From: JACVRW01 sp963835705 | GTDB taxonomy: Bacteria; Actinomycetota; Thermoleophilia; Solirubrobacterales; Thermoleophilaceae | DNA length: 64,000 nt | Direction of reading: 5' to 3' | Assembly (NCBI GenBank): GCA_963835705.1 | Contig: CAWIGR010000002.1 | Location: forward strand, 1 to 64,000 | In this document: piece by piece, positions 18,363-26,837 of the stretch | Layout: every line of letters starts with the position of its first letter | Position numbering within the stretch: the stretch's first letter is position 1 | Notes under the pieces: model-generated | Databases searched by the model: none | Seen by the model: the letters and a program-made list of their open reading frames with translations, nothing else | What the model was told of the DNA's origin: nothing | Program-made: the position numbers and the translations under genes

Positions 18363-19789
18363 GCCTGCGCACGCGGCTGCTGGCCGCCTTCGCGTACGTG
18401 CTGGTGCTGGTGATCGTCGCGCTCGAGGTGCCGCTGGCGCTCAACCTGTCGCGTCGCGTGGACGCCGAGATCCGAAGCGAGGCCCGCGGCCAGGCTCAGC
18501 AGCTTGCGTCGTTCGTGCCCGGCCGGGTCGGCAGCGCGGAGGAGCTCGACCGGCTGGTCCGCGAGTCCGCCCGGAACCTCGGCGGACGCGTGATCGTGGT
18601 GGGCCCGCGCGGACGGCTGCTGGCCGACTCGGCAGGGACCGGCCTGCGCGGGACCTCGTACGCCTCGCGACCCGAGATCGCCGACGCTCTGCGCGGCCAG
18701 CCCGTGCAGGGCGAGCGCCACAGCGACCTGCTGCAGACGGACCTGCTCTTCACCGCGGTGCCGGTGGTGAGCGACGGCCGCACGGTCGGGGCGGTGCGGA
18801 TCACGCAGAGCGTCGACGCCGTGAACGACGAGGTGCGGAACGACGTGCTCGCGCTGATCGGTGTGGGCATCCTGGCGCTCGCGCTCGGCCTCGGCCTGGC
18901 CTGGCTGCTGGCCGGCTCGCTCGCCCGGCCGTTGCGCGGCCTCGCGGGCACGGCCCGGCGGGTGGCCGGGGGCGACTTGGACGCACGCGCGCGCGTGGAG
19001 GGTTCGTCCGAGCAGCGCGAGGTGGCCACTGCGTTCAACGACATGACCGGGCGCCTGGCTCGCGCGCTGCGCTCGCAGCGCGAGTTCGTCGCCAACGCGT
19101 CGCACCAGCTCCGGACCCCGCTCACCGGCCTGCGATTGCGCCTGGAGGCCGCCTCGCTGAAGTCGCGTGACCCGGAGGTGGAGCGCGAGCTGTTGGCCGC
19201 CGAGCGGGAGACCGAGCGGCTGGCCCGGCTGCTCACCGAGCTGCTGATGCTCGCGCGCGAGCGCGAGCGGCCGGAGCCGGAGCGGCTGTCGGTCGCCGAA
19301 GCGGTCGAGGCCGCGGCCGAGCGCTGGGAGGGTCCCGCCGAGAGCTCCGGGCACCGGCTCTCGGCGGACGGGGACGGCGCGCCCGTGGTGGCCGCCACGG
19401 ACGCCGACCTGGCGGTGATCCTCGACAACCTGATCGAGAACGCGCTCAACTACTCGCCCGGCGGCACCACCGTGGCGCTCGAGTGGGGCGCGGGCGACGG
19501 GACCGCCTGGGTCGCGGTGATCGACGAGGGGCCGGGCATCGAGCCGGCCGAGCGTGCGCAGGTGTTCGAGCGCTTCTACCGCGGCGCGGCGTCGCGCGGC
19601 GGAGCGGCCGGCACCGGGCTCGGGCTCTCGGTGGTGGAGTCGCTCGCGCAGCGCTGGGAGGGCTCGGTGAAGCTCGAGGAGCGGCCCGAGGGCGGCACGC
19701 GGGCGGAGCTCCGGCTGCCGCTTCAAGACGCCGCGCCGCAACAGTCTCCTGACCCGCAGCTTGACGACGCCTTACCCGGGCGGAGCTAG
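18359..19789 (+). CDS. Two-component sensor histidine kinase
   Basis: 476 residues. It has an N-terminal membrane helix (about 7-29), an extracellular sensor of about 135 residues (not recognised, with VVGPRGRLLADSAG resembling a PAS-like strand pair), a second membrane helix near 165-185 and a HAMP linker. The phospho-acceptor His is near residue 248 in FVANASHQLRTPLTGLRL. The ATPase domain has an N box (NLIENALNYSPGG), a G1 box (DEGPGI) and a G2 box (GTGLGLSVV). It is coupled to the response regulator by a GTGA overlap. The signal is unknown, but the two flanking secreted proteins make an envelope signal likely. Confidence 0.93.
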   Translation: MSLRTRLLAAFAYVLVLVIVALEVPLALNLSRRVDAEIRSEARGQAQQLASFVPGRVGSAEELDRLVRESARNLGGRVIVVGPRGRLLADSAGTGLRGTSYASRPEIADALRGQPVQGERHSDLLQTDLLFTAVPVVSDGRTVGAVRITQSVDAVNDEVRNDVLALIGVGILALALGLGLAWLLAGSLARPLRGLAGTARRVAGGDLDARARVEGSSEQREVATAFNDMTGRLARALRSQREFVANASHQLRTPLTGLRLRLEAASLKSRDPEVERELLAAERETERLARLLTELLMLARERERPEPERLSVAEAVEAAAERWEGPAESSGHRLSADGDGAPVVAATDADLAVILDNLIENALNYSPGGTTVALEWGAGDGTAWVAVIDEGPGIEPAERAQVFERFYRGAASRGGAAGTGLGLSVVESLAQRWEGSVKLEERPEGGTRAELRLPLQDAAPQQSPDPQLDDALPGRS

Positions 19790-19800
19790 CCTCGGCCGGG

Positions 19801-20247
19801 ATGAACCTCCGGACCCTAGCCGTGGGCACCGCCCTCGCCATCTTCGGACTCGGCGCCGCCGTAGGGATCGGCCTGGCGGCGAACTCGATCTCGGGCGACA
19901 GCGTGGGCCTGTCGGAGGAGCCGCTCAGCCCGGGCGAGCCACTGGCGCCGCGACCGGCCGCCACCGCCCGCGCCGAACGCCGCGCGCAGGCGCAGGCGCA
20001 GGCGAGGCGCCGCGCCGCAGCCGAGCGGCAGCGGCGCCGCGCGCGCGCCGAGCGGGAGCAGGCCGAGGCCGTTCAGGCGCCGGACGACGACGCGATCGAG
20101 ACGGACGAGCCGGCTCCCGAGCCCGAGGTTGAGGTGGCGCCGGAGGTGGAGGTCGAGACCGACAGCTCCGGCCACGGGCGCGGCCGGGGCCGCGGGCGGT
20201 CGGGCGGCGACTCGGGCTCGAGCGGCTCGGGCGGCGACGACGACTAA
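19801..20247 (+). CDS. Secreted or anchored protein with Arg/Ala/Gln-rich coil and Asp/Gly tail
   Basis: 148 residues. It begins with the membrane or signal segment LAVGTALAIFGLGAAVGIGL, then a Pro linker, a charged helical stretch rich in Arg, Ala and Gln (about 55-95), an acidic Pro/Glu linker and a tail DSSGHGRGRGRGRSGGDSG that ends GGDDD. This tail is nearly the same as that of the protein at 16873, on the other side of the two-component pair. It follows the kinase by 11 bases, so it is probably cotranscribed with it. It may be a target or a partner of the kinase; that is inference. Confidence 0.75.
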   Translation: MNLRTLAVGTALAIFGLGAAVGIGLAANSISGDSVGLSEEPLSPGEPLAPRPAATARAERRAQAQAQARRRAAAERQRRRARAEREQAEAVQAPDDDAIETDEPAPEPEVEVAPEVEVETDSSGHGRGRGRGRSGGDSGSSGSGGDDD

Positions 20248-20335
20248 TCGGCTCGTCGCGCCAGCCGTCGTGAACGGTTCAGCGATCAGGCGTTGAGTCG
20301 CGCTGGCGCGGGCAGCGGCAACGCCTGCCGCGCGA

Positions 20336-20387
20336 GGGGGTGGGTAATTCCAATGCTCGTATGCGGTACTGGGGATTACCCACCCCC
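20336..20387 (+). terminator. 13-16 bp hairpin after the two-component operon
   Basis: GGGGGTGGGTAAT at 20336-20348 pairs perfectly with ATTACCCACCCCC at 20375-20387. The stem can extend inward by three more pairs, one a wobble. It lies between the secreted protein stop (20247) and the GlsB-like start (20451). It could be a terminator or an operator. A weaker 9-base inverted repeat (20257-20265 with 20302-20310) lies just before it. Confidence 0.45.
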
Positions 20388-20450
20388 CCGTCGCACCAAC
20401 CCCCGGGCTAATCGGCGTATCGAACCCCGCTCCCGGGGGTAGTCGGAAGC

Positions 20451-20726
20451 ATGATCGGATTCATCGTGGCCGGCCTCATCATCGGCGCGCTGGCGCGCCT
20501 CCTGTTGCCGGGCAAGCAGAAGATCGGGCTGCTCTGGACGCTGGGCCTCGGGCTCCTTGGCTCCGTGATCGGGGGGACCATCGCGAACGCGCTCGGCACA
20601 GGCAGCATCTGGGAGCTGAACATCCTCGGGTTCTGCGTCGCCGTGGCGACGTCGATCGCGTTGCTGGTCGTGGCAGAGCGCGCGGGCCTGGGCCAGGGCG
20701 AGGAGCGAAAGCGGCTCGGGAGCTGA
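20451..20726 (+). CDS. GlsB/YeaQ/YmgE family stress-response membrane protein
   Basis: 91 residues with three hydrophobic spans. The start MIGFIVAGLIIGALARLLLP, then GLLWTLGLGLLGSVIGGTIA with Gly-zipper spacing, and a third helix ILGFCVAVATSIALLVVAER are typical of the transglycosylase-associated (GlsB) family. Members are induced by envelope and acid stress; exact action is unknown. It starts with ATG at 20451 after a strong hairpin. Confidence 0.88.
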   Translation: MIGFIVAGLIIGALARLLLPGKQKIGLLWTLGLGLLGSVIGGTIANALGTGSIWELNILGFCVAVATSIALLVVAERAGLGQGEERKRLGS

Positions 20727-20782
20727 ATCGTCTCCGCGCATCCGGGTAAAGCCCGGGTGGCAGCGTCTTCGAGGAGGTAGTC

Positions 20783-21610
20783 ATGCGACGGGTCTTGGCT
20801 CTGTGCATCTGCGTCCTGGCGGGCTTCGCCCTCGCCAGCATCGGCGGAGCGATCGCCGGCGACACCACCCGCGAACGCGCGGCAGCGAGCGCGCTGCGGG
20901 GCCTGGTCGATCTCTCCCATCCCTTCAACGAACGGACGATCTACTGGCCGACGGCGCAGGAGTTCGAGCTGACCCAGGTCGCCGAGGGAGAGACCGAGGG
21001 CGGCTGGTACTACGCCGCCAACAACTTCGAGGCGGCCGAGCACGGCGGCACCCACCTCGACTCGCCGATCCACTTCGCGCGCGGCGGCAACACGACGGAC
21101 GAGATTCCGCTGCGGCGCCTGGTGGGACGAGCAGTGAGGGTGGACGTGTCGGCGCGCGTGGGAAACAACGCCGACTACCTGATCTCGCGTGCCGACCTGC
21201 GCCGCTGGGAGCGCGACAACGGCCGGATCCCGAGGCGCGCGATCGTGCTGCTGCGGACCGGCTGGGAGCGCTTCTGGCCGAACCCCGAGCCGTACCTCGG
21301 CACCGCGGAGCGCGGCGAGCAGGCGGTGCCGCAGCTGCACTTCCCGGGCCTGAGCCAGGGCGGCGCGCGCTTGCTCGTGAGTCGGCGCGGGGTGAAGGCG
21401 GTCGGGATCGACACGGCGAGCATCGACTACGGGCAGTCCACGGACTTCCTGGCCCACCGGGTGCTGGGCGCCGCGAACGTGCCCGTGTTCGAGAACGTCG
21501 CGCGCCTCGGCCGGCTGCCGAGCCGCGGCTTCGCGGTGGTGGCGCTCCCGATGAAGATCGACGGCGGCTCGGGCGGGCCGCTGCGGATCATGGCGGTGCT
21601 GCGGCCGTGA
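20783..21610 (+). CDS. Secreted cyclase-family (kynurenine formamidase-like) hydrolase
   Basis: 275 residues with a signal peptide (MRRVLALCICVLAGFALASI, cleavage near GAIAGD). The metal-binding signature EHGGTHLDSPIHF is intact (His-x-x-x-His/Asp), preceded by LVDLSHPFNERTIYWPTAQE and followed by PRRAIVLLRTGWERFW and AVGIDTASIDYG. That fits the Mn-dependent cyclase superfamily, which hydrolyses amide or lactone bonds such as formylkynurenine. Because it is exported, the substrate is probably not formylkynurenine. A GGAGG site precedes the ATG. Confidence 0.88.
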   Translation: MRRVLALCICVLAGFALASIGGAIAGDTTRERAAASALRGLVDLSHPFNERTIYWPTAQEFELTQVAEGETEGGWYYAANNFEAAEHGGTHLDSPIHFARGGNTTDEIPLRRLVGRAVRVDVSARVGNNADYLISRADLRRWERDNGRIPRRAIVLLRTGWERFWPNPEPYLGTAERGEQAVPQLHFPGLSQGGARLLVSRRGVKAVGIDTASIDYGQSTDFLAHRVLGAANVPVFENVARLGRLPSRGFAVVALPMKIDGGSGGPLRIMAVLRP

Positions 21611-21616
21611 GCGGCG

Positions 21617-22528
21617 TCAGCCCTTGACGGCGCCCATGGTGAAGCCGGTGATGAACCGCTCCAGCAGGAGGTTGAACGCGAAGGCGATCGGCACGGCCAC
21701 CAGGATCGCGGCCGCCTGAAGCGACTGCCAGAAGAACACGTCGCCCCGGATCAGCTCGGTGGGGACGCCGATGCTGATCGTCTTGGCGTCGGACGGCGAG
21801 ATGAAGGCCAGCGCGTAGATGAACTCGTGCGCGGTGAGCGTGAAGGCGAACACGATGACGGCGACGATGCCCGGCAGGGCCAGCGGGATCACGATGCGGA
21901 CGAAGGCGGCCAGGCGGCTGTAGCCGTCCACCATCGCCTGCTCCTCGAGGTCGCGCGGCACCGCCTTCAGGAAGCCCATCAGCAGCCACACCGAGACCGG
22001 GATCGTGATCGTCGGGTAGATCAGGACGAGCGACGCGATCGAGTCCTGGACGCCCAGGACCGCGACCACGCGCGTGAGCGAGATGAACAGCAGCGTCGGC
22101 GGGACGAGGTAGACGAAGAAGATCGCGATCCCGAGCGCGCCCGACCAGCGCATGTTTAGGCGCGCCAGGCTGTACGCGGCCGGGAGGCTGACCGCGAGGG
22201 TGATCGCAACGACCAGCAGGCCCGACCAGGAGCGTGTTGGGCGGCGAACGTCATGAACGAGGTGTAGTAGAACAGGAACGAGACGTGCTCGCCGGTGGGA
22301 TCGAGGTTGAAGACGAACGGGTTGTTCTCGCTGTTGTAGAGGTCGGCGTCCTCCTTGAAGGCGGTGATCGTGCCCCAGATGAAGGGCAGCGCGGCCACCA
22401 GCGCACCTCCCAACGCGAGCACGTAGAGACCCACACGCCCGAGGCGGTTGCGGGTGGCGGCCCGGCGGCGGCTCCGCTCCACCTGTGCGCTGTCGGCGAC
22501 CGCGAGGCGTCCGCGCGGCGACGGCCAT
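21617..22528 (-). pseudogene. Sugar ABC transporter permease, MalG type, frame-broken
   Basis: The inner-membrane permease of a carbohydrate importer. The start is probably ATG 22528, overlapping the upstream permease stop (TGATG). The frame shifts near 22505 and again near 22240, where CCC replaces CC. Recognisable parts are LYVLALGGALVAALPFIWGT, then IAIFFVYLVPPTLLFISLTR, the EAA loop DLEEQAMVDGYSRLAAFVRI with VIPLALPG, and the terminal GFTMGAVKG, all in order. Six transmembrane segments are expected. Restoring both frames gives a full-length protein, so errors in the sequence are likely. Confidence 0.8.
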
Positions 22529-23070
22529 CAGAACGTCTCCATCTTCCGGACCGAGCGCAGGATCGCGATCGCCGCGGCGAGCAGCAGCGGGAACAGGAAC
22601 AGGGCGATCGCCGCCCCCTGCGCCAGGTCGCCGCTCTGGATGCCCTTCAGGAACGCGTAGCTCGGCAGGACCTGGGTGGCGTTCTCGGGCTCGCCGCGGG
22701 TGAGGATGTAGACGACGCTCATGTCGGTGAAGGTCAGGACCGCTCCGAAGAGCGTGGCCACGGCGATCACGGGCATGGTCAGCGGCAGCGTGATCTCGAA
22801 CAGCTTGCGCCAGAAGCCGGCACCGTCGATCTCCGCCGCGTCCTTGATGTCGTCCGGGATCGAGATCAGGCCCGCGAGGATGATCACCGCGGCCAGCGGC
22901 ACGATGCGCCAGGTATGGACGGCGATCACCGACGCCATCGCCAGCGTGTCCTTGCCGAGCCAGTAGACGTTGGCCTCGATGAAGCCGAGCGAGCGCAGGA
23001 CCCAGTGGATCGGGCTGTACACCGAGTCGAGCATCCACAGCCAGGCCACCGCGGCCAGGGCGACGGGCGA
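22528..23070 (-). pseudogene. Sugar ABC transporter permease, MalF type, missing its N-terminal part
   Basis: The C-terminal 175 or so residues of a MalF-like permease: VALAAVAWLWMLDSVYSPIH, then LISIPDDIKDAAEIDGAGFW with RKLFEITLPLTMPVI (the EAA loop that docks on the ATPase), and FLFPLLLAAAIAILRSVRK. Homology stops at about 23070, where a normal gene would go on for another 120 residues and two or three helices. Directly there, on the other strand, a quinone reductase gene begins. The solute-binding protein and ATPase genes are also missing. A deletion, rearrangement or assembly join could explain it. Confidence 0.75.
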
Positions 23071-23074
23071 GTGG

Positions 23075-24028
23075 ATGCAGGCGATCGCGATCGAACGCTT
23101 CGGCGGCACGGAGGAGCTCGACCTGGTCGACCTCCCGGAACCCAGGCTCGCGCCGGACGCGCTGCTGATCCGGACCCGCTCCGCTGCGCTGAACCCGGTC
23201 GACACGAAGATTCGGGCCGGGGCGCTGGACGGGCGATTTCCGTGCTTCTTCCCGCTCGTCCCCGGCTGGGACGTGGCGGGCGTGGTCGAGCGCGCCGGGC
23301 CGGCGGTGCGCGGCTTCGCGCCGGGCGACGAGGTGATCGCCTACTGCCGCAAGGACTTCATCCAGGAGGGGACGTACGCCGAGCTCGTGGCCGTGCGCGC
23401 GCGGCAGAGCGCACAGAAGCCGCGATCACTCTCGTTCGAGGAGGCCTCCGGGCTTCCGCTGGTCGGGCTGACGGCCTACCAGGTGATCCACGACGCGCTC
23501 GAGCTGCAGCCGGGAGAGACGATGCTCGTCAACAGGGCCGCCGGCGGCGTCGGGTGCCTGGCGGTGCAGCTCGGCCGGATCGCGGGGGCGCGGGTGATCG
23601 GGGTGGCGAGCGCCGGGAAGCACGAGCTTCTCCGGGAGCTGGGCGCTTCGGAGTGCTTCGACTACCGGGACACCGACCCGCTCGCCGCGGTGCGCGAGGC
23701 CCATCCCGAGGGCATCGACGCGGTCTTCGACATCGTCGGCGGCGAGACGCTCGAGCGCAGCAGCGAGGTGCTGCGGCGCGGCGGCCGCGTCGTCTCGATC
23801 GTCCAGCCCTCGGACGCCGAGGGCTTCGCCAGGCAGGGGATGTCAGCCTCGTACGTGTTCGTCCTGCCCGACGGGGACCAGCTCCATGAGCTGTCGAAGC
23901 TCGCCGAGACAGGGGAGCTGGTCGTGCCGGTCGACCGGGCGCTGCCGCTGGGCGAGGCCCGCGCGGCCCAGGAGCTGATCGAAGCCGGCCATGTGACGGG
24001 GAAGCTCGTGCTGACGGTCGACGGCTGA
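23075..24028 (+). CDS. Quinone oxidoreductase-like medium-chain dehydrogenase/reductase
   Basis: 317 residues, MDR superfamily, NADPH-dependent and zinc-free. The N-terminal catalytic domain begins MQAIAIERFGGTEELDLVDL; the NADPH-binding Rossmann motif is LVNRAAGGVGCLAVQLGRIA (GxxGVG-like); FDIVGGETLERSSEVLRRGG follows. Substrates are probably quinones or enones. ATG 23075 is where homology begins. There is no clear ribosome-binding site, and the start sits at the break point of the truncated permease. The C-terminus ends normally with GHVTGKLVLTVDG. Confidence 0.9.
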   Translation: MQAIAIERFGGTEELDLVDLPEPRLAPDALLIRTRSAALNPVDTKIRAGALDGRFPCFFPLVPGWDVAGVVERAGPAVRGFAPGDEVIAYCRKDFIQEGTYAELVAVRARQSAQKPRSLSFEEASGLPLVGLTAYQVIHDALELQPGETMLVNRAAGGVGCLAVQLGRIAGARVIGVASAGKHELLRELGASECFDYRDTDPLAAVREAHPEGIDAVFDIVGGETLERSSEVLRRGGRVVSIVQPSDAEGFARQGMSASYVFVLPDGDQLHELSKLAETGELVVPVDRALPLGEARAAQELIEAGHVTGKLVLTVDG

Positions 24029-24468
24029 GCGGCTAGGCCGACCGACGGGTCCATGGTGAGCTCGGCGACCCGCTTCGCCAGCGCGCGCAGCACCTTGCGC
24101 TCCACGTTCGGGTGCTCCTCGAGCAGGTGATGGAAGTCCGTGCTGGTGAGGACGAACACGCGCAGCGGCGTCTTGGCGGTGACCGTGGCGGTGCGCGGGA
24201 TCTGCTCGAGCAGGGCGATCTCGCCGATGAAGTCGCCGGCGCCGCGGGTGCCGAGGCTGCGCCCCTTGCGCTTCACCTGAGTCTCGCCCTCGACGATCAC
24301 GAAGAACTCGTGACCGATGTCGCCCTCCTTGGTCAGGGTGGTGCCCTCGGGGATCTCCATGTCCTCGCTGACGCGGGCGAGCGTCGTGAGCTCCTTCTTC
24401 GAAAGGCCCTCGAACAACGGGGCGCGCTTGAGTGCCTCGACCTTGGTGTCCTGACTGAAGAGCCGCAT
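23662..24468 (-). CDS. Cyclic-nucleotide-binding domain protein
   Basis: One CRP-type cNMP-binding domain, residues 13-135: LFEGLSKKELTTLARVSEDM, EIPEGTTLTKEGDIGHEFFV, the phosphate-binding cassette FIGEIALLEQIPRTATVTAK (G-E-x-A-L-x-x-x-x-R-T-A). No DNA-binding domain is seen. The reading continues 120 residues past the domain, antisense to the quinone reductase, which looks unnatural. A TAG one frame away at 24033-24035 would give a 145-residue protein, so a one-base error near 24040 is likely. It neighbours an adenylyl cyclase fusion on the same strand, with six bases between them. Confidence 0.85.
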   Translation of the reverse strand: MRLFSQDTKVEALKRAPLFEGLSKKELTTLARVSEDMEIPEGTTLTKEGDIGHEFFVIVEGETQVKRKGRSLGTRGAGDFIGEIALLEQIPRTATVTAKTPLRVFVLTSTDFHHLLEEHPNVERKVLRALAKRVAELTMDPSVGLAAQPSTVSTSFPVTWPASISSWAARASPSGSARSTGTTSSPVSASFDSSWSWSPSGRTNTYEADIPCLAKPSASEGWTIETTRPPRRSTSLLRSSVSPPTMSKTASMPSGWASRTAASGSVSR

Positions 24469-24474
24469 CGGCGC

Positions 24475-25824
24475 CTAACCTATCCGGGAGCGGTCGCTGA
24501 GTCGAGCGGCGAAGAGGTGCCAGTCGTCCGGGACGCCCTTGAGGACGTGGTCGCCGCGATCCTCGAAGTCGATTCCGGAGCCCGCGGCGAGGTCGCGGAC
24601 GATGCTCGACACCAGCACCTCGCATGGCTTTGCCTCGGCCGCGATGCGGGCGCCGATGTGGACCGCGATGCCCTCCACACGGCCGGCTATCACCTCCACC
24701 TCGCCGGTGTGGATGCCGGCGCGGATGTCGAGACCGAGCTCGCCCACGGCGTTGATGGTCTTGTGGGCGCACGCGATCGCCCGGGCGGGTCCGGCGAAGG
24801 TGGCGCAGAAGCCGTCGCCTGTGCTCCTGATCTCCTTGCCGCTGTAGCGGGCGAGCTGGGCGCGCACCGCGGCGTGGTGGGCCTCGAGGAGCTCGCGCCA
24901 CTGCTTGTCGCCCAGCTCCGCGGCGCGCGAGGTGGAGTCGACGATGTCTGTGAAGAGCACGGTGGTGAGCACGCGCTCGGGGGCGGTGTCGATGCGGCCC
25001 TCGGCGAGGAAGCGCTCGACCTCGTGCGGGATCTGGGGGTCGGCGTAGATGCTCACGTCGGGGGCGTTCAGTTCCACCGTCTGGACGTTGGGGATGCGGT
25101 CGGCCATGTAGAGGCAGGCGTCGCGCCACTCGGGGCGGTACATGAGGAGCGTGGGCACCGAGATCGTCGGGAGGACCTCGCGGATGTCGGTCTCCATCAG
25201 CACGCGGAGGAACCAGGCGGCGGCGCCGGGACTGGCGGCGAGGCGCTCGTGGTTCACGTGCCACTGCTCGAAGTCCGGGTCGTCCACTCGGCTCGGGAAG
25301 TACCGGCGCATCTCGGCGCGCTGATACTCGCGCGTGCCCCAGCTGATCCGGGCCTCCCGGACGCGCCGGTGCCACTCATCCACCGATTCGCCGTAGGGGA
25401 AGTCGGGCGCGTTGATCACGCGCGGCCACGTGTTCTGGAGGATGAGGGCCTGGACGCGCTCCGGATAGGTGGCCGCGAAGACGGCACAGAGCTGCCCGCC
25501 CGGCGACCCGGCGCCCAGAAGGGCCGCCTTGTCGGAGCCGGCGGCGTCCATGACCGCTCTCAGGTCGTCCATCCGCGCCTCGAAGGTGGGCAGGTCGCGC
25601 GGGCGGTCGCTCAGCCCGGTGCCGCGCTTGTCGAGCAGGATCAGCCTCGAGAACTCGGCGAGGCGATTGCAGAAGTCGACGAAGATGGGCTGCTCCCAGG
25701 CCCAGACGAGGTTGATCAGGAAGGGGACGAAGAGGATGTCGACCGGCCCGTTCCCCACCACCTGGTAGGCGATCGAGACGTCGCCGCTGCGGGCGTAGTT
25801 GACCTCGGGGGTCTCGAGGTTCAC
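24475..25824 (-). CDS. Alpha/beta-hydrolase fused to class III adenylyl/guanylyl cyclase
   Basis: 449 residues from GTG 25824 (GTG 25863 is in frame). Residues 1-270 are an alpha/beta hydrolase: RSGDVSIAYQVVGNGPVDIL, LILLDKRGTGLSDRP, and a nucleophile elbow GAGSPGGQ. Residues 285-449 are a class III cyclase: VLTTVLFTDIVDSTSRAAEL (first metal Asp) and EIRSTGDGFCATFAGP (second metal Asp). The transition-state segment reads VHIGARI, so the usual Asn is His. Such fusions are known in actinobacteria. The hydrolase may act as a ligand sensor. A cNMP-binding protein is next on the same strand, so a small signalling operon is likely. Confidence 0.9.
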   Translation of the reverse strand: MNLETPEVNYARSGDVSIAYQVVGNGPVDILFVPFLINLVWAWEQPIFVDFCNRLAEFSRLILLDKRGTGLSDRPRDLPTFEARMDDLRAVMDAAGSDKAALLGAGSPGGQLCAVFAATYPERVQALILQNTWPRVINAPDFPYGESVDEWHRRVREARISWGTREYQRAEMRRYFPSRVDDPDFEQWHVNHERLAASPGAAAWFLRVLMETDIREVLPTISVPTLLMYRPEWRDACLYMADRIPNVQTVELNAPDVSIYADPQIPHEVERFLAEGRIDTAPERVLTTVLFTDIVDSTSRAAELGDKQWRELLEAHHAAVRAQLARYSGKEIRSTGDGFCATFAGPARAIACAHKTINAVGELGLDIRAGIHTGEVEVIAGRVEGIAVHIGARIAAEAKPCEVLVSSIVRDLAAGSGIDFEDRGDHVLKGVPDDWHLFAARLSDRSRIG

Positions 25825-25891
25825 GCCCGGAACAGTAGGCCGGGCGACCCCGCGTTGCGCCACGGCGCGCGAGGGTCCAAGATTCCGGCCC

Positions 25892-26837
25892 TTGCGCGCA
25901 GCCGTCCTTCGCGATCACGGAGCCACGCCGCAGGTCGACGACTTCGACGACCCCGGTGAGCTCGCCGGGCTGCGTGGAGGTGCGCGTCACCGCCGCGGGG
26001 CTGCACCACCTCGACCTCCACAAGTCGTCCGGCAGCTTCTACATGGGGCCGCGCGCTGCCGCGCGTGGTGGGCACGACGGGGTGGGCCGCCTCGACGGAC
26101 GGCCGGCGCGTGTACTTCGACGCGCACCGGCCCGCCCACGGCACGATGGCCGAGCGGACGCTCGTGCCGAGCGACGCGCTGCTCGACGTGGCCGAGGGGG
26201 TCGAGGACGTGGTGGCGGCGGCGCTCGGCAACACGGGCCTGGCGGCCTGGCTCGCGCTGGCGTGGCGCGCCGGGCTGCAGCCCGGCGAGACGGTCCTCGT
26301 GCTCGGCGCCACGGGCGCGGTCGGCAGCGTCGCGGTGCAGGCCGCGAAGCTGCTCGGAGCCGGGCGCGTCGTCGCGGCGGACCGCGCCGGTGAGCGGCTG
26401 CCACGGCTGCTCGAGCGCGGCGCGGATGCGATCGTGGAGATCGACGAGGCCGGGCGACCTGGCTGACGCCATCCGGGAGGCGGCGGGCGGCGAGGTGGAC
26501 GTGACGATCGACATGCTGTGGGGCGCGCCGGCGGTGGCGGCCATGAGACGTCGCCGCGCGCCGCGCGCGCCACGTGGAGGTGGGCAACATGGCCGGTGAG
26601 GAGATCAGCGCTGCCCGCGCCGCTGATCGCGGTCGGCGTCGCTCGACATCCGCGGCTTCTCGGTGGCACATCCGCCGATCGAAGTGAAGCGGGAGGCGTA
26701 CCTGCGGCTGACCGAGCACGCGGCGCAACGGCGACATCAGCGTCGACGTGGACCGCGTGCCGCTCGACGACGTGGCAACGGCGTGGGAGCGCCAGCGGCG
26801 GGCCGCCGGCGGCCCGAAGATGGTCCTCGTCCCGTGA
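25892..26837 (+). pseudogene. Zinc-type alcohol dehydrogenase/quinone reductase (MDR), frame-broken
   Basis: Parts read in order in changing frames. They are RAAVLRDHGATPQVDDFDDP (start TTG 25892), VRVTAAGLHHLDLHKSSG, RTLVPSDALLDVAEGVEDVV, a Rossmann segment VLVLGATGAVGSVAVQAAKL, EAAGGEVDVTIDMLWGAPAV and a last part VDRVPLDDVATAWERQRRAA. At least four shifts are needed. It would be an NAD(P)-dependent oxidoreductase. It heads a row of six genes on the same strand, and its stop overlaps the next start (TGATG). Confidence 0.75.
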
